A stretch of DNA of 64,000 nt from Methylobacterium tardum (lineage in GTDB: Bacteria; Pseudomonadota; Alphaproteobacteria; Rhizobiales; Beijerinckiaceae). The first letter of the stretch is position 1, and each line of letters opens with the position of its first letter. The notes below the pieces were generated by a model. That model was not told where the DNA came from. It was given only the letters and a program-made list of their open reading frames with translations, and made no database searches. The translations under genes were made by a program, and so were the position numbers. Positions 45,713 to 56,465 of this stretch are shown here, one piece after another. The stretch is taken from assembly GCF_023546765.1 (NCBI RefSeq), contig NZ_CP097484.1, positions 124,001 to 188,000 on the forward strand, written 5' to 3'.

Positions 45713-47359
45713 ATGAGCGAGTGGCGCGGCGAGAAACTGGCCCGCGATGCCCGCATCCGGGCGGGTCGCGCCCATGCACAAGGCAAGGTGGTTCCCGCGC
45801 GTTCCGTCGTGGATCTACTGGAGGCGATCCTGCGGCCTGGCGACCGGGTCTGCCTCGAAGGCGATAACCAGAAGCAGGCCGACTGCCTCGCCCGCGGCCT
45901 CAGCGCCTGCGATCCCGGGAAGGTCCATGACCTGCACATGGTTCAATCGGGGATCGTCCTTCCGGAACATCTCGACGTGTTCGAGACCGGCATCGCCAAG
46001 CGGCTCGACTATTCCTATTCCGGTCCGCAGGGCGGACGCATCGCCAAGATGCTGTACGGCGGTCAGATCGAGCTCGGAGCGGTCCACACCTACCTGGAGC
46101 TTTTCGCCCGCTATTTCGCCGACCTGACGCCCAACGTAGCCCTGATCGCGGGCGTCTCGGCGGACCGGGACGGCAACCTGTATACCGGGCCGAACACCGA
46201 GGACACGCCCACCGTCGTGGAGGCGACGGCCTTCAAGAACGGCGTCGTGGTTGCGCAGGTCAACGAGATCGCCGACCGGGTCCCGCGGGTGGACATCCCG
46301 GGCGACCGGGTCGATTTCGTGGTCGAGGCCGACACGCCGTTTTACGTCGAGCCGCTTTTCACCCGCGATCCGGCGGCGATGACCGAGACGCAGATCCTGA
46401 TCGCCATGATGGCGATCAAGGGGATCTACGCCGAGTACGGCATCAAGCGCCTCAACCACGGCATCGGGTTCGGCACGGCGGCGATCGAGCTGCTGCTTCC
46501 GACCTACGGGGAAAAACTTGGCCTGAAGGGCAAGATCGCCACTCATTGGGCGCTGAATCCGCACCCGACCCTCATCCCAGCGATCGAATCCGGCTGGGTC
46601 AAGCAGGTCCACTGCTTCGGCTCGGAGGTCGGGATGGATCGCTACATCCGCGAGCGGCCCGACATCTTCTTCACCGGTGCGGACGGAAGCCTGCGCTCGA
46701 ACCGCGCCTTCTGCCAGACCGCCGGCCTTTATGCGTGCGACATGTTCATCGGGGCGACGCTCCAGATCGACCTGATGGGCCATTCCTCGACCATCACCCA
46801 GTCGCGGGTCGCGGGTTTCGGCGGCGCCCCCAACATGGGCTCGGACCCGCACGGCCGGCGCCACCCATCCGATGCCTGGATGAAGGCCGGCCGCGAGGGC
46901 CAGATCGTTGGCGATCCCGCGCTGATGCGCGGTCGCAAGCTCGTGGTGCAGCTGGTCGAGACCTTCGGCGACAAGCTCGTGCCGACCTTCGTGGAGAAGC
47001 TCGATGCCCTGGAATTGGCCAAGAAAATCGGCCTCGAGCTGGCGCCGGTCATGATCTACGCGGACGACGTCACTCACATCGTCACCGAGGAGGGCATCGC
47101 CAACCTCCTGCTCTGCCGCGACGCCGACGAGCGCGAGCAGGCGATCCGGGGCGTGGCCGGCTACACCGAGGTCGGACGCGGCCGCGACCGGGCGAAGGTC
47201 GAGGAATTGCGCGCCCGGGGCGTGATCCGACGTCCGGAGGATCTCGGCATCGAGCCGCTGGACGCCGACCGGGCGCTGCTCGCGGCGAAGTCGATCAAAG
47301 ATCTCGTGCACTGGTCCGGCGGCCTCTACGAGCCGCCTGCCAAGTTCCGGAACTGGTGA
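45713..47359 (+). CDS. mdcA: Malonate decarboxylase subunit alpha
   Basis: Transfers the malonyl group from acetyl- to malonyl-ACP (the acyl carrier:malonate transferase step). The 548-residue protein begins at the ATG at 45713 (MSEWRGEKL) and has the CoA-transferase-like outline; conserved stretches include CLEGDNQKQADCLAR, GLKGKIATHWALNPHPT, and SRVAGFGGAPNMGSDPHGRR. A TTGGAGCG purine-rich site precedes the start. It is first in mdcACDEGH, and divergent from the transporter and regulator. Confidence 0.95.
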   Translation: MSEWRGEKLARDARIRAGRAHAQGKVVPARSVVDLLEAILRPGDRVCLEGDNQKQADCLARGLSACDPGKVHDLHMVQSGIVLPEHLDVFETGIAKRLDYSYSGPQGGRIAKMLYGGQIELGAVHTYLELFARYFADLTPNVALIAGVSADRDGNLYTGPNTEDTPTVVEATAFKNGVVVAQVNEIADRVPRVDIPGDRVDFVVEADTPFYVEPLFTRDPAAMTETQILIAMMAIKGIYAEYGIKRLNHGIGFGTAAIELLLPTYGEKLGLKGKIATHWALNPHPTLIPAIESGWVKQVHCFGSEVGMDRYIRERPDIFFTGADGSLRSNRAFCQTAGLYACDMFIGATLQIDLMGHSSTITQSRVAGFGGAPNMGSDPHGRRHPSDAWMKAGREGQIVGDPALMRGRKLVVQLVETFGDKLVPTFVEKLDALELAKKIGLELAPVMIYADDVTHIVTEEGIANLLLCRDADEREQAIRGVAGYTEVGRGRDRAKVEELRARGVIRRPEDLGIEPLDADRALLAAKSIKDLVHWSGGLYEPPAKFRNW

Positions 47360-47398
47360 ACTTTGGGCGATTAAGGGTCCGTACTTGAGGAGCCGGCG

Positions 47399-47707
47399 AT
47401 GGAATCCCTGACCTTCCGCCACACCACCCAGAAGCCGCTGCCCGGCTCGGTGCCGAACGCGATCACCGGCGTCGTGGCCTCCGGCAATCTGGAAATCCTG
47501 CTGGAGCGGGTTCTGCCGCCGGACGCCTGCGAGGTGTCCATCGAGACCCCGATCGCCGGCTACGGTGACGTCTGGGCGGCGGTGGTGGCCGATTTCATCG
47601 CCCGAGCGCAGCCGGGCGGCCTCCGCATCAGCATCAACGACGGCGGCGCCCGTCCCGACACGGTGTCGCTTCGCCTGCTTCAGGGCGCGCGGCTGATGGA
47701 GGCCTGA
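47399..47707 (+). CDS. mdcC: Malonate decarboxylase acyl carrier protein (delta)
   Basis: A 102-residue acyl carrier protein that holds the phosphoribosyl-dephospho-CoA prosthetic group on which acetyl and malonyl groups are carried. The probable attachment residue is Ser28 in GVVASGNLEILLE, aligned with the modified Ser of known MdcC proteins. The group is added by MdcG (encoded at 49335) from a precursor made by MdcB. It lies 39 bases after mdcA, which shows that mdcB is missing from its usual place in this operon. Confidence 0.92.
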   Translation: MESLTFRHTTQKPLPGSVPNAITGVVASGNLEILLERVLPPDACEVSIETPIAGYGDVWAAVVADFIARAQPGGLRISINDGGARPDTVSLRLLQGARLMEA

Positions 47708-47709
47708 GC

Positions 47710-48639
47710 ATGGCTGGCAACCGCGCCGCGAGCATCGATCCGGATGCCTTGAGTTGGTACGAGGCGACCGCTCGTCAGCGCGTGGTGGCGCTCACTGACC
47801 CGGGAAGCTTCCACGAGTTCCTGCCGCCAACGGAGCGGCGCATGAGCCCGCATCTGCCGCTATTCGATCTGCCCCGCGCCTTCGACGACGGCATTGTGGT
47901 GGGCCGCGCGCGGCTCGACGGCAGCCCCATCCTGATCGCCGCCCAGGAAGGCCGCTTCATGGGCGGGGCCTTCGGCGAGGTGCATGGCGGCAAGCTGGTC
48001 GGACTGCTCCGGGCGGCGTTGGAGCTGAAGCCGAAGGCGGTGCTGATCCTGTTCGACACTGGCGGCGTCCGTCTTCAGGAGGCCAATGCCGGCGAGACCG
48101 CTATCGCGGAGACCATGCGGGCCATCGCCGAGGCCCGCGCGGCCGGGATCCCGGTGATCGGGCTGATCGGCGGCCGGGCCGGCTGCTACGGCGGCGGCGG
48201 CCTCATTGCCGGGACCTGCTCGCGGCTGGCCGTCTCGGAGGGCGGGCGAATCTCGGTGTCCGGCCCCGAGGTCATCGAGACCAACAAGGGGGCCGAGGAA
48301 TTCGACTCGCGCGACCGGGCGCTCGTCTGGCGCACCATGGGCGGCAAGCATCGCCGCCTGATCGGGGGTGCCGACGCCTTCTGCGCCGACTCCGTCACGG
48401 CCTTCCGTGCGGCCGCCCTCGATCTCGTCGGCCGCGCGCCGGCCTTCGATCTTGACACGCTCGAGGCCGAGCAGGCGCGTCTCGAAGACCGGATCGCGCG
48501 CTTCGGCGATTGCCGCGACGGGACCGATGTCTGGGCGCGTCTCGGCGTGAACGATCCGGAGACGGTACCCGGGATGGACACCAAGGCCTTCGACGAGACC
48601 GTCGCCCGGGTCAGGGAGGCTGATCATGACGCTCGCTGA
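47710..48639 (+). CDS. mdcD: Malonate decarboxylase subunit beta
   Basis: With MdcE it forms the carboxyltransferase-like decarboxylase that removes CO2 from malonyl-ACP, giving acetyl-ACP without biotin. The 309-residue crotonase/carboxyltransferase-fold protein has LILFDTGGVRLQEANAGE and the oxyanion region GLIGGRAGCYGGGGLIAGTC. It begins three bases after mdcC and its end overlaps mdcE by 14 bases, showing tight coupling. Confidence 0.94.
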   Translation: MAGNRAASIDPDALSWYEATARQRVVALTDPGSFHEFLPPTERRMSPHLPLFDLPRAFDDGIVVGRARLDGSPILIAAQEGRFMGGAFGEVHGGKLVGLLRAALELKPKAVLILFDTGGVRLQEANAGETAIAETMRAIAEARAAGIPVIGLIGGRAGCYGGGGLIAGTCSRLAVSEGGRISVSGPEVIETNKGAEEFDSRDRALVWRTMGGKHRRLIGGADAFCADSVTAFRAAALDLVGRAPAFDLDTLEAEQARLEDRIARFGDCRDGTDVWARLGVNDPETVPGMDTKAFDETVARVREADHDAR

Positions 48640-49342
48640 GATCCTCGCCTCCCTGTTCCCGGAGGGACACGCGGTGACGGTTCGGAACGGGCTCGTGATG
48701 GGCAGCGGCCCGTTCGACGGCGGCCGGATCCAGGTCGTGGGCGTCGATGGCGACACGCCCCTTGGCGTCGAGGGGGCGCTGTCGCTGTCGCGCGCCGTGC
48801 TCGACACGGTGCGGGCGGGCGAGCGGACGCCGATCTTGGTCGTGGTCGATTCCGACAGCCAGCGCATGAGCCGGCGGGACGAGCTTCTGGGCCTCAACGA
48901 ATGCCTCGCGCATCTGGCCAAGGCTCTGCTCCTCGCCGACCGGTCAGGGCATCCGACGGTCGGGCTGATCTACGGCCATTCAGCCGCAGGCGCGTTCATC
49001 GCCACCGCACTGGCAACCCGGGTTCTGGCGGCGCTTCCGGGCGCCGACCCGAGCGTGATGGACCTGCCCTCGGTCGCCCGAGTCACGAAGCTGCCGCTAA
49101 CGAAGCTTCAGGAGATGGCGAAATCGACACCGGTCTTCGCGCCCGGCCTCGACAACATGGTGGCGACGGGGGCAGTGCACGCCATCCTCGATCCGGACAA
49201 GCCGCTGGCCGTCCAGATCCGCGATCTCATCGCAAGGATGGAACCCGGCGACGTGCGGGACCGCCTCGGCGAGGAGCGCGGCGGCCGTCCGGTGGCCCGC
49301 GGCATCGCGGCGGCCGTGGCCGATCAGGCGCGCCTTGGCTGA
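48626..49342 (+). CDS. mdcE: Malonate decarboxylase subunit gamma
   Basis: The partner of MdcD in the biotin-independent decarboxylase. The 238-residue protein has the carboxyltransferase-fold segment LVVVDSDSQRMSRRDELLGLNE and VGLIYGHSAAGAFIATALATR, where the acyl-binding loop lies. It overlaps mdcD by 14 bases and the next gene (mdcG) by eight. Confidence 0.93.
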   Translation: MTLAEILASLFPEGHAVTVRNGLVMGSGPFDGGRIQVVGVDGDTPLGVEGALSLSRAVLDTVRAGERTPILVVVDSDSQRMSRRDELLGLNECLAHLAKALLLADRSGHPTVGLIYGHSAAGAFIATALATRVLAALPGADPSVMDLPSVARVTKLPLTKLQEMAKSTPVFAPGLDNMVATGAVHAILDPDKPLAVQIRDLIARMEPGDVRDRLGEERGGRPVARGIAAAVADQARLG

Positions 49343-49991
49343 GGTCTACAGCCGCCACGACCTCGTGCAGGCCGATCCGACGGCCTGGGCCGCATGGCTG
49401 GCGTCGCGCTCCGACCTCGCGGGTGCGCCCCATCTCGACGGCTGGGCCGCGGCCGGCCGACCCCTGATCGTCCGCCGCCGAAATCCGGGGGAGGGCAGTG
49501 ATACCGTTCCCCTCGGCTTGCCGCTGCCACCCGCCGACGGCAAGCGGCGGATCGGGCTCGCCCTGCCGTCAACGATGCTGTCGCCCATGGAAGCGCCGGA
49601 TCTCGCCGCCGCCGGGCGGCATGCGCCCGCCGCGTGGCAACCGACCATCGGCGCCCTGGTCGAGATCGGCCGCCACGCGATCGTGCCACGGCCGTTCGGC
49701 GCCCTGCTCTGGCAGGCCCTGACCGGCCTGACCTACCTCAGCGCGCATTCCGACCTTGACCTGCTCTGGCCATGCGCGACAGGCGTGCCGGCCGGCCTGC
49801 TCGACCGGATCGGCGCTGTCGCGGACACGGCCCCCATGCGCATCGACGGAGAGATCCTGCTGCCGGACGGGACCGGTGTGCAGTGGCGGGAATTGCGCGA
49901 CGCGCCTGAAGGCGGATCGGTGGTGGCCAAGAGCCTCGACCGGGTCGCTCTGGTGCCGGCAGCCGCGCTCCGGGCCTCGATCCGCCGATGA
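49335..49991 (+). CDS. mdcG: Malonate decarboxylase holo-ACP synthase MdcG
   Basis: Transfers the phosphoribosyl-dephospho-CoA group from its triphosphate to MdcC. The 218-residue protein starts with TTG at 49335 (AEVYSRHDLV) and has the family pattern GRPLIVRRRNPG, LGLPLPPADGKRRIGLALP, LTYLSAHSDLDLLWP with the nucleotidyltransferase-like acidic pair, then WRELRDAPEGGSVVAKSLDRVAL. It overlaps mdcE by eight bases and mdcH by four (ATGA). Its donor substrate needs MdcB, not found in this cluster. Confidence 0.9.
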   Translation: MAEVYSRHDLVQADPTAWAAWLASRSDLAGAPHLDGWAAAGRPLIVRRRNPGEGSDTVPLGLPLPPADGKRRIGLALPSTMLSPMEAPDLAAAGRHAPAAWQPTIGALVEIGRHAIVPRPFGALLWQALTGLTYLSAHSDLDLLWPCATGVPAGLLDRIGAVADTAPMRIDGEILLPDGTGVQWRELRDAPEGGSVVAKSLDRVALVPAAALRASIRR

Positions 49992-50914
49992 CGCTGGCGC
50001 TTCTGCTCTCCGGTCAGGGCGGCCAGCATCCGGGCATGTTCAACCTCACGGCGGACCGACCCGAGGCTCAGGCGATCTTCGACGCCGCCAAGCCGCTCCT
50101 CGGTGGCAGGGATCCACGCGACGTCGCCAGGACCGGCGGCGACGAGTTGCACGCGAACCGCACGGGTCAGATCCTGTGCTGCGTGGCAGCGCTCGCCGCC
50201 TGGAACGCCCTGGGCTGCGCACGACCGGCCCGCGCCATCGTGGCCGGCTACAGCATCGGCGATCTCGCCGCGTGGGGTGTCGCCGGACGCTTCGAACCGG
50301 ACGTCGTCCTGACCCTTGCCGCGCGGCGGGCCGAGGCCATGGACGCCGCCACCGGCCAGGGATTCGGGCTCGCCGGGATACGAGGCCTCCGGCTCGATGT
50401 TCTGGACATGCTCGCGGCCCGCCATGGATGTTACCTCGCCATCCGCAATGCCCCGGATAGCGGCGTTGTCGGAGGGCGGCGGAACGCCCTCGATGCCGTG
50501 TGCTCCGAGGCGAGCGGGTCGGGGGCGCAGCGGGCCGTCATCCTTCCGGTCCAGACCCCCTCTCACACGCCGCTCCTGTCGGCGGCAACCGATGCGTTCC
50601 GGGACATCCTGGCCGCTGCGAAGCAGGTGCGCCCCCCAGCCGGTGCGCCGCGCCTGATCAGCGGTCTCGACGGAGGCGCGGTCTTCCGCGCCGAGGAGGG
50701 TTTGGAAAAGCTCGCTATCCAGATCTCGCGGACGATTGACTGGTCCGCTTGTCTGGAAGCCTGCGGCGAATACGGCGCCGACCGAGTTCTGGAACTCGGT
50801 CCCGGTCACGCCCTGGCGACCATGGCGCGATTGGCGTTGCCGGAGGCGCGCGTCCACGCCCTGGAGGAGTTCCGGTCGATTCCCGGCGTCGCCGACTGGC
50901 TGTCTTCCGGATGA
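49988..50914 (+). CDS. mdcH: Malonate decarboxylase acyltransferase subunit MdcH (epsilon)
   Basis: A FabD-like malonyltransferase that activates the decarboxylase by charging the acyl carrier with malonate from malonyl-CoA. The 308-residue protein has LLLSGQGGQHPGMFNL and the nucleophile elbow AGYSIGDLAAWG (GxSxG-type Ser), RXXA-type LTLAARRAEAMD, and the QTPSHTPLL His region. It ends the mdcACDEGH operon. Confidence 0.93.
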   Translation: MTLALLLSGQGGQHPGMFNLTADRPEAQAIFDAAKPLLGGRDPRDVARTGGDELHANRTGQILCCVAALAAWNALGCARPARAIVAGYSIGDLAAWGVAGRFEPDVVLTLAARRAEAMDAATGQGFGLAGIRGLRLDVLDMLAARHGCYLAIRNAPDSGVVGGRRNALDAVCSEASGSGAQRAVILPVQTPSHTPLLSAATDAFRDILAAAKQVRPPAGAPRLISGLDGGAVFRAEEGLEKLAIQISRTIDWSACLEACGEYGADRVLELGPGHALATMARLALPEARVHALEEFRSIPGVADWLSSG

Positions 50915-51036
50915 GAGACGCGAGCCAGGACTGAAAAATATCGATCGATCAGCGTCGAAATACATTTACATCGGACATCCTCCGTGGATCGGCGGCAATC
51001 AGCTTCGGAAGATGTTGAGGTCTGGCCGCTCCTTGA

Positions 51037-52074
<1,038 letters not shown>

Positions 52075-52133
52075 GCGGCCGGGCTCGCCGCCGCCCGCCT
52101 GCCGGTCCATATGGCGGGCATCTCAGCCCGGAG

Positions 52134-53624
52134 ATGCGCGCCGTGAAGACCTATCAGCTCTACATCGACGGTGAGCACGTCGATCCGGTCGAGGGCTCGT
52201 GGTTCGAGTCGGTCGATCCCTATCACGGCGAGGCCTGGGCCCGGATACCGCGCGCCTCACGCGCCGATGTCGACCAGGCCGTGGCCGCGGCCAAGCGCGC
52301 CATGTGGGAGGGGCCCTGGGCCACCATGACCGCTTCGGCCCGCGGCAAGGTGCTGCGGCAGATCGGCGACCTCGCCGAGCGGGAGTCCAAGGCGCTGGCC
52401 GAGGTCGAGGTCCGCGACAACGGCAAGCTCTTCGCCGAGATGTACGGCCAGACCCGCTATTAGCCGGAATGGTGGTGGTACTACGCGGGCCTCGCCGACA
52501 AGATCGAGGGCGCCCAGGTGCCGATCGACAAGCCGGAGACCTTCGCGTTCACCCGGCACGAACCCGTCGGTGTGGTCGGGGCGCTGACCGCCTGGAACTC
52601 GCCGCTCCTGTTCGTGGCCTGGAAATGCGCGCCCGCGCTCGCTGCCGGCTGCGCGGTCGTGGTGAAGCCCTCGGAATTCGCCTCCGCCAGCACGCTGGAA
52701 TTCGCGCGCCTGACCAAGGAGGCCGGCCTTCCGGACGGGATGTTCAACGTCGTCACCGGATACGGCGGCGAGGCGGGGACCGCCATCGCCGAGCACCCGG
52801 ACGTCGCCAAAATCACCTTCACGGGCTCGGACGTCACCGGCGCGAAGGTCTACGAGGCCGCCGCGCGTCAGATCAAGCGCGTCTCCCTCGAGCTCGGCGG
52901 CAAGTCGCCCAACATCGTCTTCGCCGATGCCGACCTGAAGGCGGCCGCGGCGGGCGCGATCTCAGGGATCTTCGCCGCCACCGGGCAGACCTGCATCGCC
53001 GGCTCCCGGCTCCTCGTGCAGAACAGCATCCGCGAGGAATTCGTCACGCGGCTGGTCGAGCTCGCCCGCACCGCCAAGCTCGGCGATCCCATGCAAGCCG
53101 ACACCAACATCGGACCGATCACCACGCCGCCGCAATACGCAAAGGTGCTCGACTACATCGCGCTGGCCAAGAGCGAGGGCGCGCGTTGCGTGTTCGGCGG
53201 CAATCCGGCCACCGGACCGGGCGTGATCGGCGGCCAGTTCGTCGAGCCGACGATCTTCACCGGCGTCACCAACGACATGCGCATCGCCCAGGAGGAGGTG
53301 TTCGGCCCGGTCCTGTCGATCATCGGCTTCGACGACGAGGCGGAGGCACTGAGGATCGGCAACGACGTGATCTACGGTCTGGCGGCCGGCGTCTGGACCC
53401 AGGATATCGGCCGGGCCATGCGCATGTCGAAGGGCCTGCGCGCCGGCACCGTCTGGGTGAACACCTACCGGGCGGTGAGCTACATGATGCCGTTCGGCGG
53501 CATGAAGCGCTCCGGCATCGGTCGCGAGAGCGGCATCGAGTCGATCCGCGAGTTCCTGGAGACCAAGAGCGTCTGGATCTCGACCAGCCGCGATGCGCCG
53601 GAGAACCCGTTCGTGATGCGGTGA
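52134..53624 (+). pseudogene. NAD-dependent aldehyde dehydrogenase, interrupted by an in-frame stop
   Basis: A 496-residue class of aldehyde dehydrogenase (BetB/DhaS-type) reading in one frame from 52134 to 53624 except for one TAG at 52461-52463, after ...MYGQTRY and before PEWWWYYAGLADKIEG. Both halves are otherwise normal: ASRADVDQAVAAAKRAMWEG first, then [15 protein letters not shown] with the general-base Glu and ATGQTCIAGSRL with the catalytic Cys. Usual residues at that place are hydrophobic, so it looks like a nonsense substitution rather than an indel. A downstream GTG/ATG could give only a truncated C-terminal part without the NAD-loop start. The start is uncertain (also GTG at 52143). 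Confidence 0.82.
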
Positions 53625-53670
53625 CGCCGGACGCCGCGTCACCCGGGGCGACGCGGCGTCCGCTTGGGTC

Positions 53671-53799
53671 TCACACCGCCTTCAGAAGCCATCGCAGCGG
53701 CAGCGCCACGGCGGTGAGGCCTCCGACGCCGCCGGCCCACAGCGCGATGAACCAGCCCAGCCGGCGCAGGGATGAGCCAGGTTTCGTCTCCGAGGTCAT
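53671..53799 (-). CDS. DUF2474-type small bd-oxidase subunit
   Basis: A 42-residue protein, MTSETKPGSSLRRLGWFIAL followed by WAGGVGGLTAVALPLRWLL, with a single membrane helix. Size, helix, and place right after cydB match DUF2474/CydX-like small subunits that accompany bd-type oxidases. It begins 12 bases before the cydB stop region (53811), so it is co-transcribed with it. Too short for most gene finders. Confidence 0.78.
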   Translation of the reverse strand: MTSETKPGSSLRRLGWFIALWAGGVGGLTAVALPLRWLLKAV

Positions 53800-53810
53800 G
53801 GCCCGCTCTC

Positions 53811-54824
53811 CTAGTGGTAGCCCGGGGCGCCGGCCACGACCTTGCCGCGGAACAGCCAGTACACGTAGCCGGTATAGGCCAGCACCATCGGGACCAGCAC
53901 GACGGCGCCGGCGAGCAGGAAGGCCTGGCTGCTCGGGTGGGTGGCCGCGTCCCAAATCGTGATCGCCGGCGGGACAATCATCGGCCACAGGCTGATTCCG
54001 AGCCCGACATACGACAGCAGGAACAGCCCGAGCGCGCACAGGAATGGCGTCACCTCGGCGCGCCGGTCGAGGGCCACAAAGAACCGCCAGGCCAGGAGCG
54101 CGACCAGGATCGGGACCGGCGCGGCGAGCACGAGGTTCGGCCAAGCGATCCAGCGGGCCCTGAAGGCCGCGCTCAGGAACGGCATGGCGGCGGAGACGAT
54201 CACAATCGCCGCCAGGGTGACGCATCCGAGCCGCCGCGCCAGCCGGTAGGCCCGGAGCTGGAGTTCCCCGTCGGTCTTCCAGATCAGCCAGCACGCGCCG
54301 AGCAGGCCGTATCCGGCGACGAGGGCGGCCCCGGTCAGGAGCGAGAACGGCGTCAGCCAGTCCCACCAGCCGCCCGCATAGGCGCGGCCTTCCACACGGA
54401 TGCCCTGGACCAGCGCACCGAGGCAGATGCCCTGACAGAAGGCCGCCACGTAGCTGCCCCACGAGAAAGACCGGTCCCACAGAGCTTGCGATCGCACGGT
54501 CGCGGCGCGGAAGCGCATCTCGAAGGCGACACCGCGGAACACAAGGGCCAGTAGCATCAGGATCAGCGGCATGTAGAGCGCCGGCAGGATGGTGGCGTAG
54601 GCGAGTGGGAAGACCGCGAACAGCCCGCCCCCTCCAAGGATGAGCCAGGTCTCGTTGCCGTCCCAGACGGGGGCGACCGTGTTGACCATGACGTCCCGCT
54701 CCGCCTTGCCGCGGACGGCCGGAAACAGGATCCCGACCCCGAGGTCGAAGCCGTCCATCACCACGTAGAGAAAAACGGCCGTCGCGATGAGCAGCGCCCA
54801 GATGAGCGTGAGATCGAGGGACAT
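53811..54824 (-). CDS. cydB: Cytochrome bd-type quinol oxidase subunit II
   Basis: The smaller subunit of a quinol:O2 oxidoreductase in the inner membrane. The 337-residue protein has MDGFDLGVGILFP at its start, WDGNETWLILGGGGLFAVFP, and RGVAFEMRF typical of the family, with about eight membrane segments. It is preceded, five bases away, by cydA. The pattern fits the cyanide-insensitive (CIO-like) group of bd oxidases, which also keep a DUF2474 small subunit. Confidence 0.93.
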   Translation of the reverse strand: MSLDLTLIWALLIATAVFLYVVMDGFDLGVGILFPAVRGKAERDVMVNTVAPVWDGNETWLILGGGGLFAVFPLAYATILPALYMPLILMLLALVFRGVAFEMRFRAATVRSQALWDRSFSWGSYVAAFCQGICLGALVQGIRVEGRAYAGGWWDWLTPFSLLTGAALVAGYGLLGACWLIWKTDGELQLRAYRLARRLGCVTLAAIVIVSAAMPFLSAAFRARWIAWPNLVLAAPVPILVALLAWRFFVALDRRAEVTPFLCALGLFLLSYVGLGISLWPMIVPPAITIWDAATHPSSQAFLLAGAVVLVPMVLAYTGYVYWLFRGKVVAGAPGYH

Positions 54825-54829
54825 CGGGC

Positions 54830-56271
54830 TTACTCCGCGGGCTGGGCGAGGGGACGGCCGGCCGCCTGCGCACCGGCGATGAGGGCGGGTGCGGGGGTGA
54901 TCCCGGCGGTGCGGATCGGCTGATCGGTGGGCGGCCCCGGCTCGTGGGCGTGGGGCGCTTGGTTGAACAGGTGCAGGAGGTACCAGATGCCCGCCCCGAA
55001 CACCGCGAGGTAGACGATCGCGAAGGCGGCCAGCGAGGCGGCGACGGCCGGGGCCGCCACCGGGGAAACGCTGTCGGCGGTGCGAAGGACCCCGTAGACT
55101 GTGAAGGGCTGCCGGCCGGCCTCGGTGACCGTCCATCCGGCCGTGACCGCGATCAGTCCGGACGGCCCCATGGCCACGGCGAAGCGGTGCAGCCACCCGG
55201 TGTCGTAGAGCCGGCCCTGCCGGCGCAGCCACAGCCCCGCGAGGCCGAGCGCGATCATCAGAAGGCCGAGGCCGACCATCACCCGGAAGGACCAGAACAC
55301 CAGCGGCAGGTTCGTCGGCCAGGTCTCCCGCGGCATGTCGTTGAGGCCGCGGACCTCACCGTCGAGATCGTGCGTCAGGTAAAGGCTGGCGAGGCCGGGT
55401 ATGCCGATGCGATCCCGCACCATTCCGGCCTCCGCATCGGGCCAGCCGAACAGGATCGCGGGCGCGCGCCGCTCCGAACCGAAGTGTCCCTCCATGGCCG
55501 CGACCTTGGCCGGCTGATGCTGGTAGGAATTGCCGCCGTGCAGGTCGCCGATGATCATCTGGGCTGGCGCCACGACGGCCGCCATCCACATGGCCATCGA
55601 GAACATCAGCCGGGCGCGCGGATTGGCATGGTCGCGCAACAGGTGCCACGCGCCCACCGCTCCGATGATCATCGCCGTGGTGAGATAGGCGCCCGTAACC
55701 GTATGGGCGAAGCGGTACGGGAAGGACGGGTTGAAGACGATCGCCCACCAATCGGCCGGGGCGAAGCGCCCGTCCGGCCCGACCACGTGGCCTGTCGGCG
55801 TCTGCATCCAGGAATTAGCCGACAGGATCCAGAAGGCGGAGGTGAGCGTGCCGCCGGCCACCGGCAGGTCGCCAGGAAGTGCAGGCGCTTGCCCACCCGT
55901 TCCAGGCCGAACAGCATGACGCCGAGGAAGCCGGCCTCCAGGAAGAAGGCGGTGAGGACCTCGTAGCCGAGAAGGGGTCCGAGCACCGGCGCGGTGCGAT
56001 CGGCGAAGACCGACCAGTTCGTGCCGAACTGGTAGCTCATGACCAAACCTGAGACGACGCCCATCGCGAAGGCGATGGCGAAGATCCGCAGCCAGTAGCG
56101 GTAGGTATCGAGGTAGACGGCCTTCCCGGTCCGCAGCCAGAAGCCCTCAAGCACCGCGAGATAGCTCGCAAGCCCGATGGTGAAGGCCGGGAACAGGAAG
56201 TGCCAGACGATCGTGAGCGCGAATTGAGTTCGCGCGAGGTTGACTGCACTGGGCAGTTCGAGTGCGGACAT
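54830..56271 (-). pseudogene. cydA: Cytochrome bd-type quinol oxidase subunit I, frameshifted
   Basis: Haem-carrying subunit I. The frame from Met 56271 (MSALELPSAVNLARTQFALT, then VWHFLFPAFTIG with the first haem His) runs to FLATC at about 55863, then breaks; the other frame continues VAGGTLTSAFWILSANSWMQTPTGH and ends at 54830. One base, apparently a T, is missing next to CTGGTGGCC; restoring it joins CLVAGGTLT and a 480-residue protein. The Q-loop is short, as in CIO-type oxidases. All conserved residues I can see are intact, so the oxidase may be functional if the indel is an error. Confidence 0.88.
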
Positions 56272-56325
56272 CGCGGTCTCCGGAGCAACGGACCCGCGAC
56301 CTCTGGCGCGCCCCGGAGAGCCGTT

Positions 56326-56399
56326 CCTTGATCCAGCGCAAAGCCTGACCCGGCACAGGCAGGCCACGGGCCGGCCTCGCCCTTTGCGCTGGATCAAGG
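56326..56399. promoter_or_regulatory. Divergent cydA/usp promoter with two FNR/FixK-like boxes
   Basis: An 18-base perfect inverted repeat (CCTTGATCCAGCGCAAAG at 56326-56343 and its exact complement at 56382-56399, 38-base loop). Each arm contains TTGATCCAGCGCAA, which fits the FixK-type box TTG(A/C)-N6-(T/G)CAA. One box is about 57-70 bases upstream of the cydA start and the other 69-82 upstream of the usp start, so each could serve one direction. An FNR-type regulator is encoded nearby (57289). Confidence 0.72.
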
Positions 56400-56465
56400 C
56401 TCTGCGCGACGGCTGCGCCGACACTGCTGCCCCGGGGCCGGACGACCGGTCCCGAGGAGGCCGCC

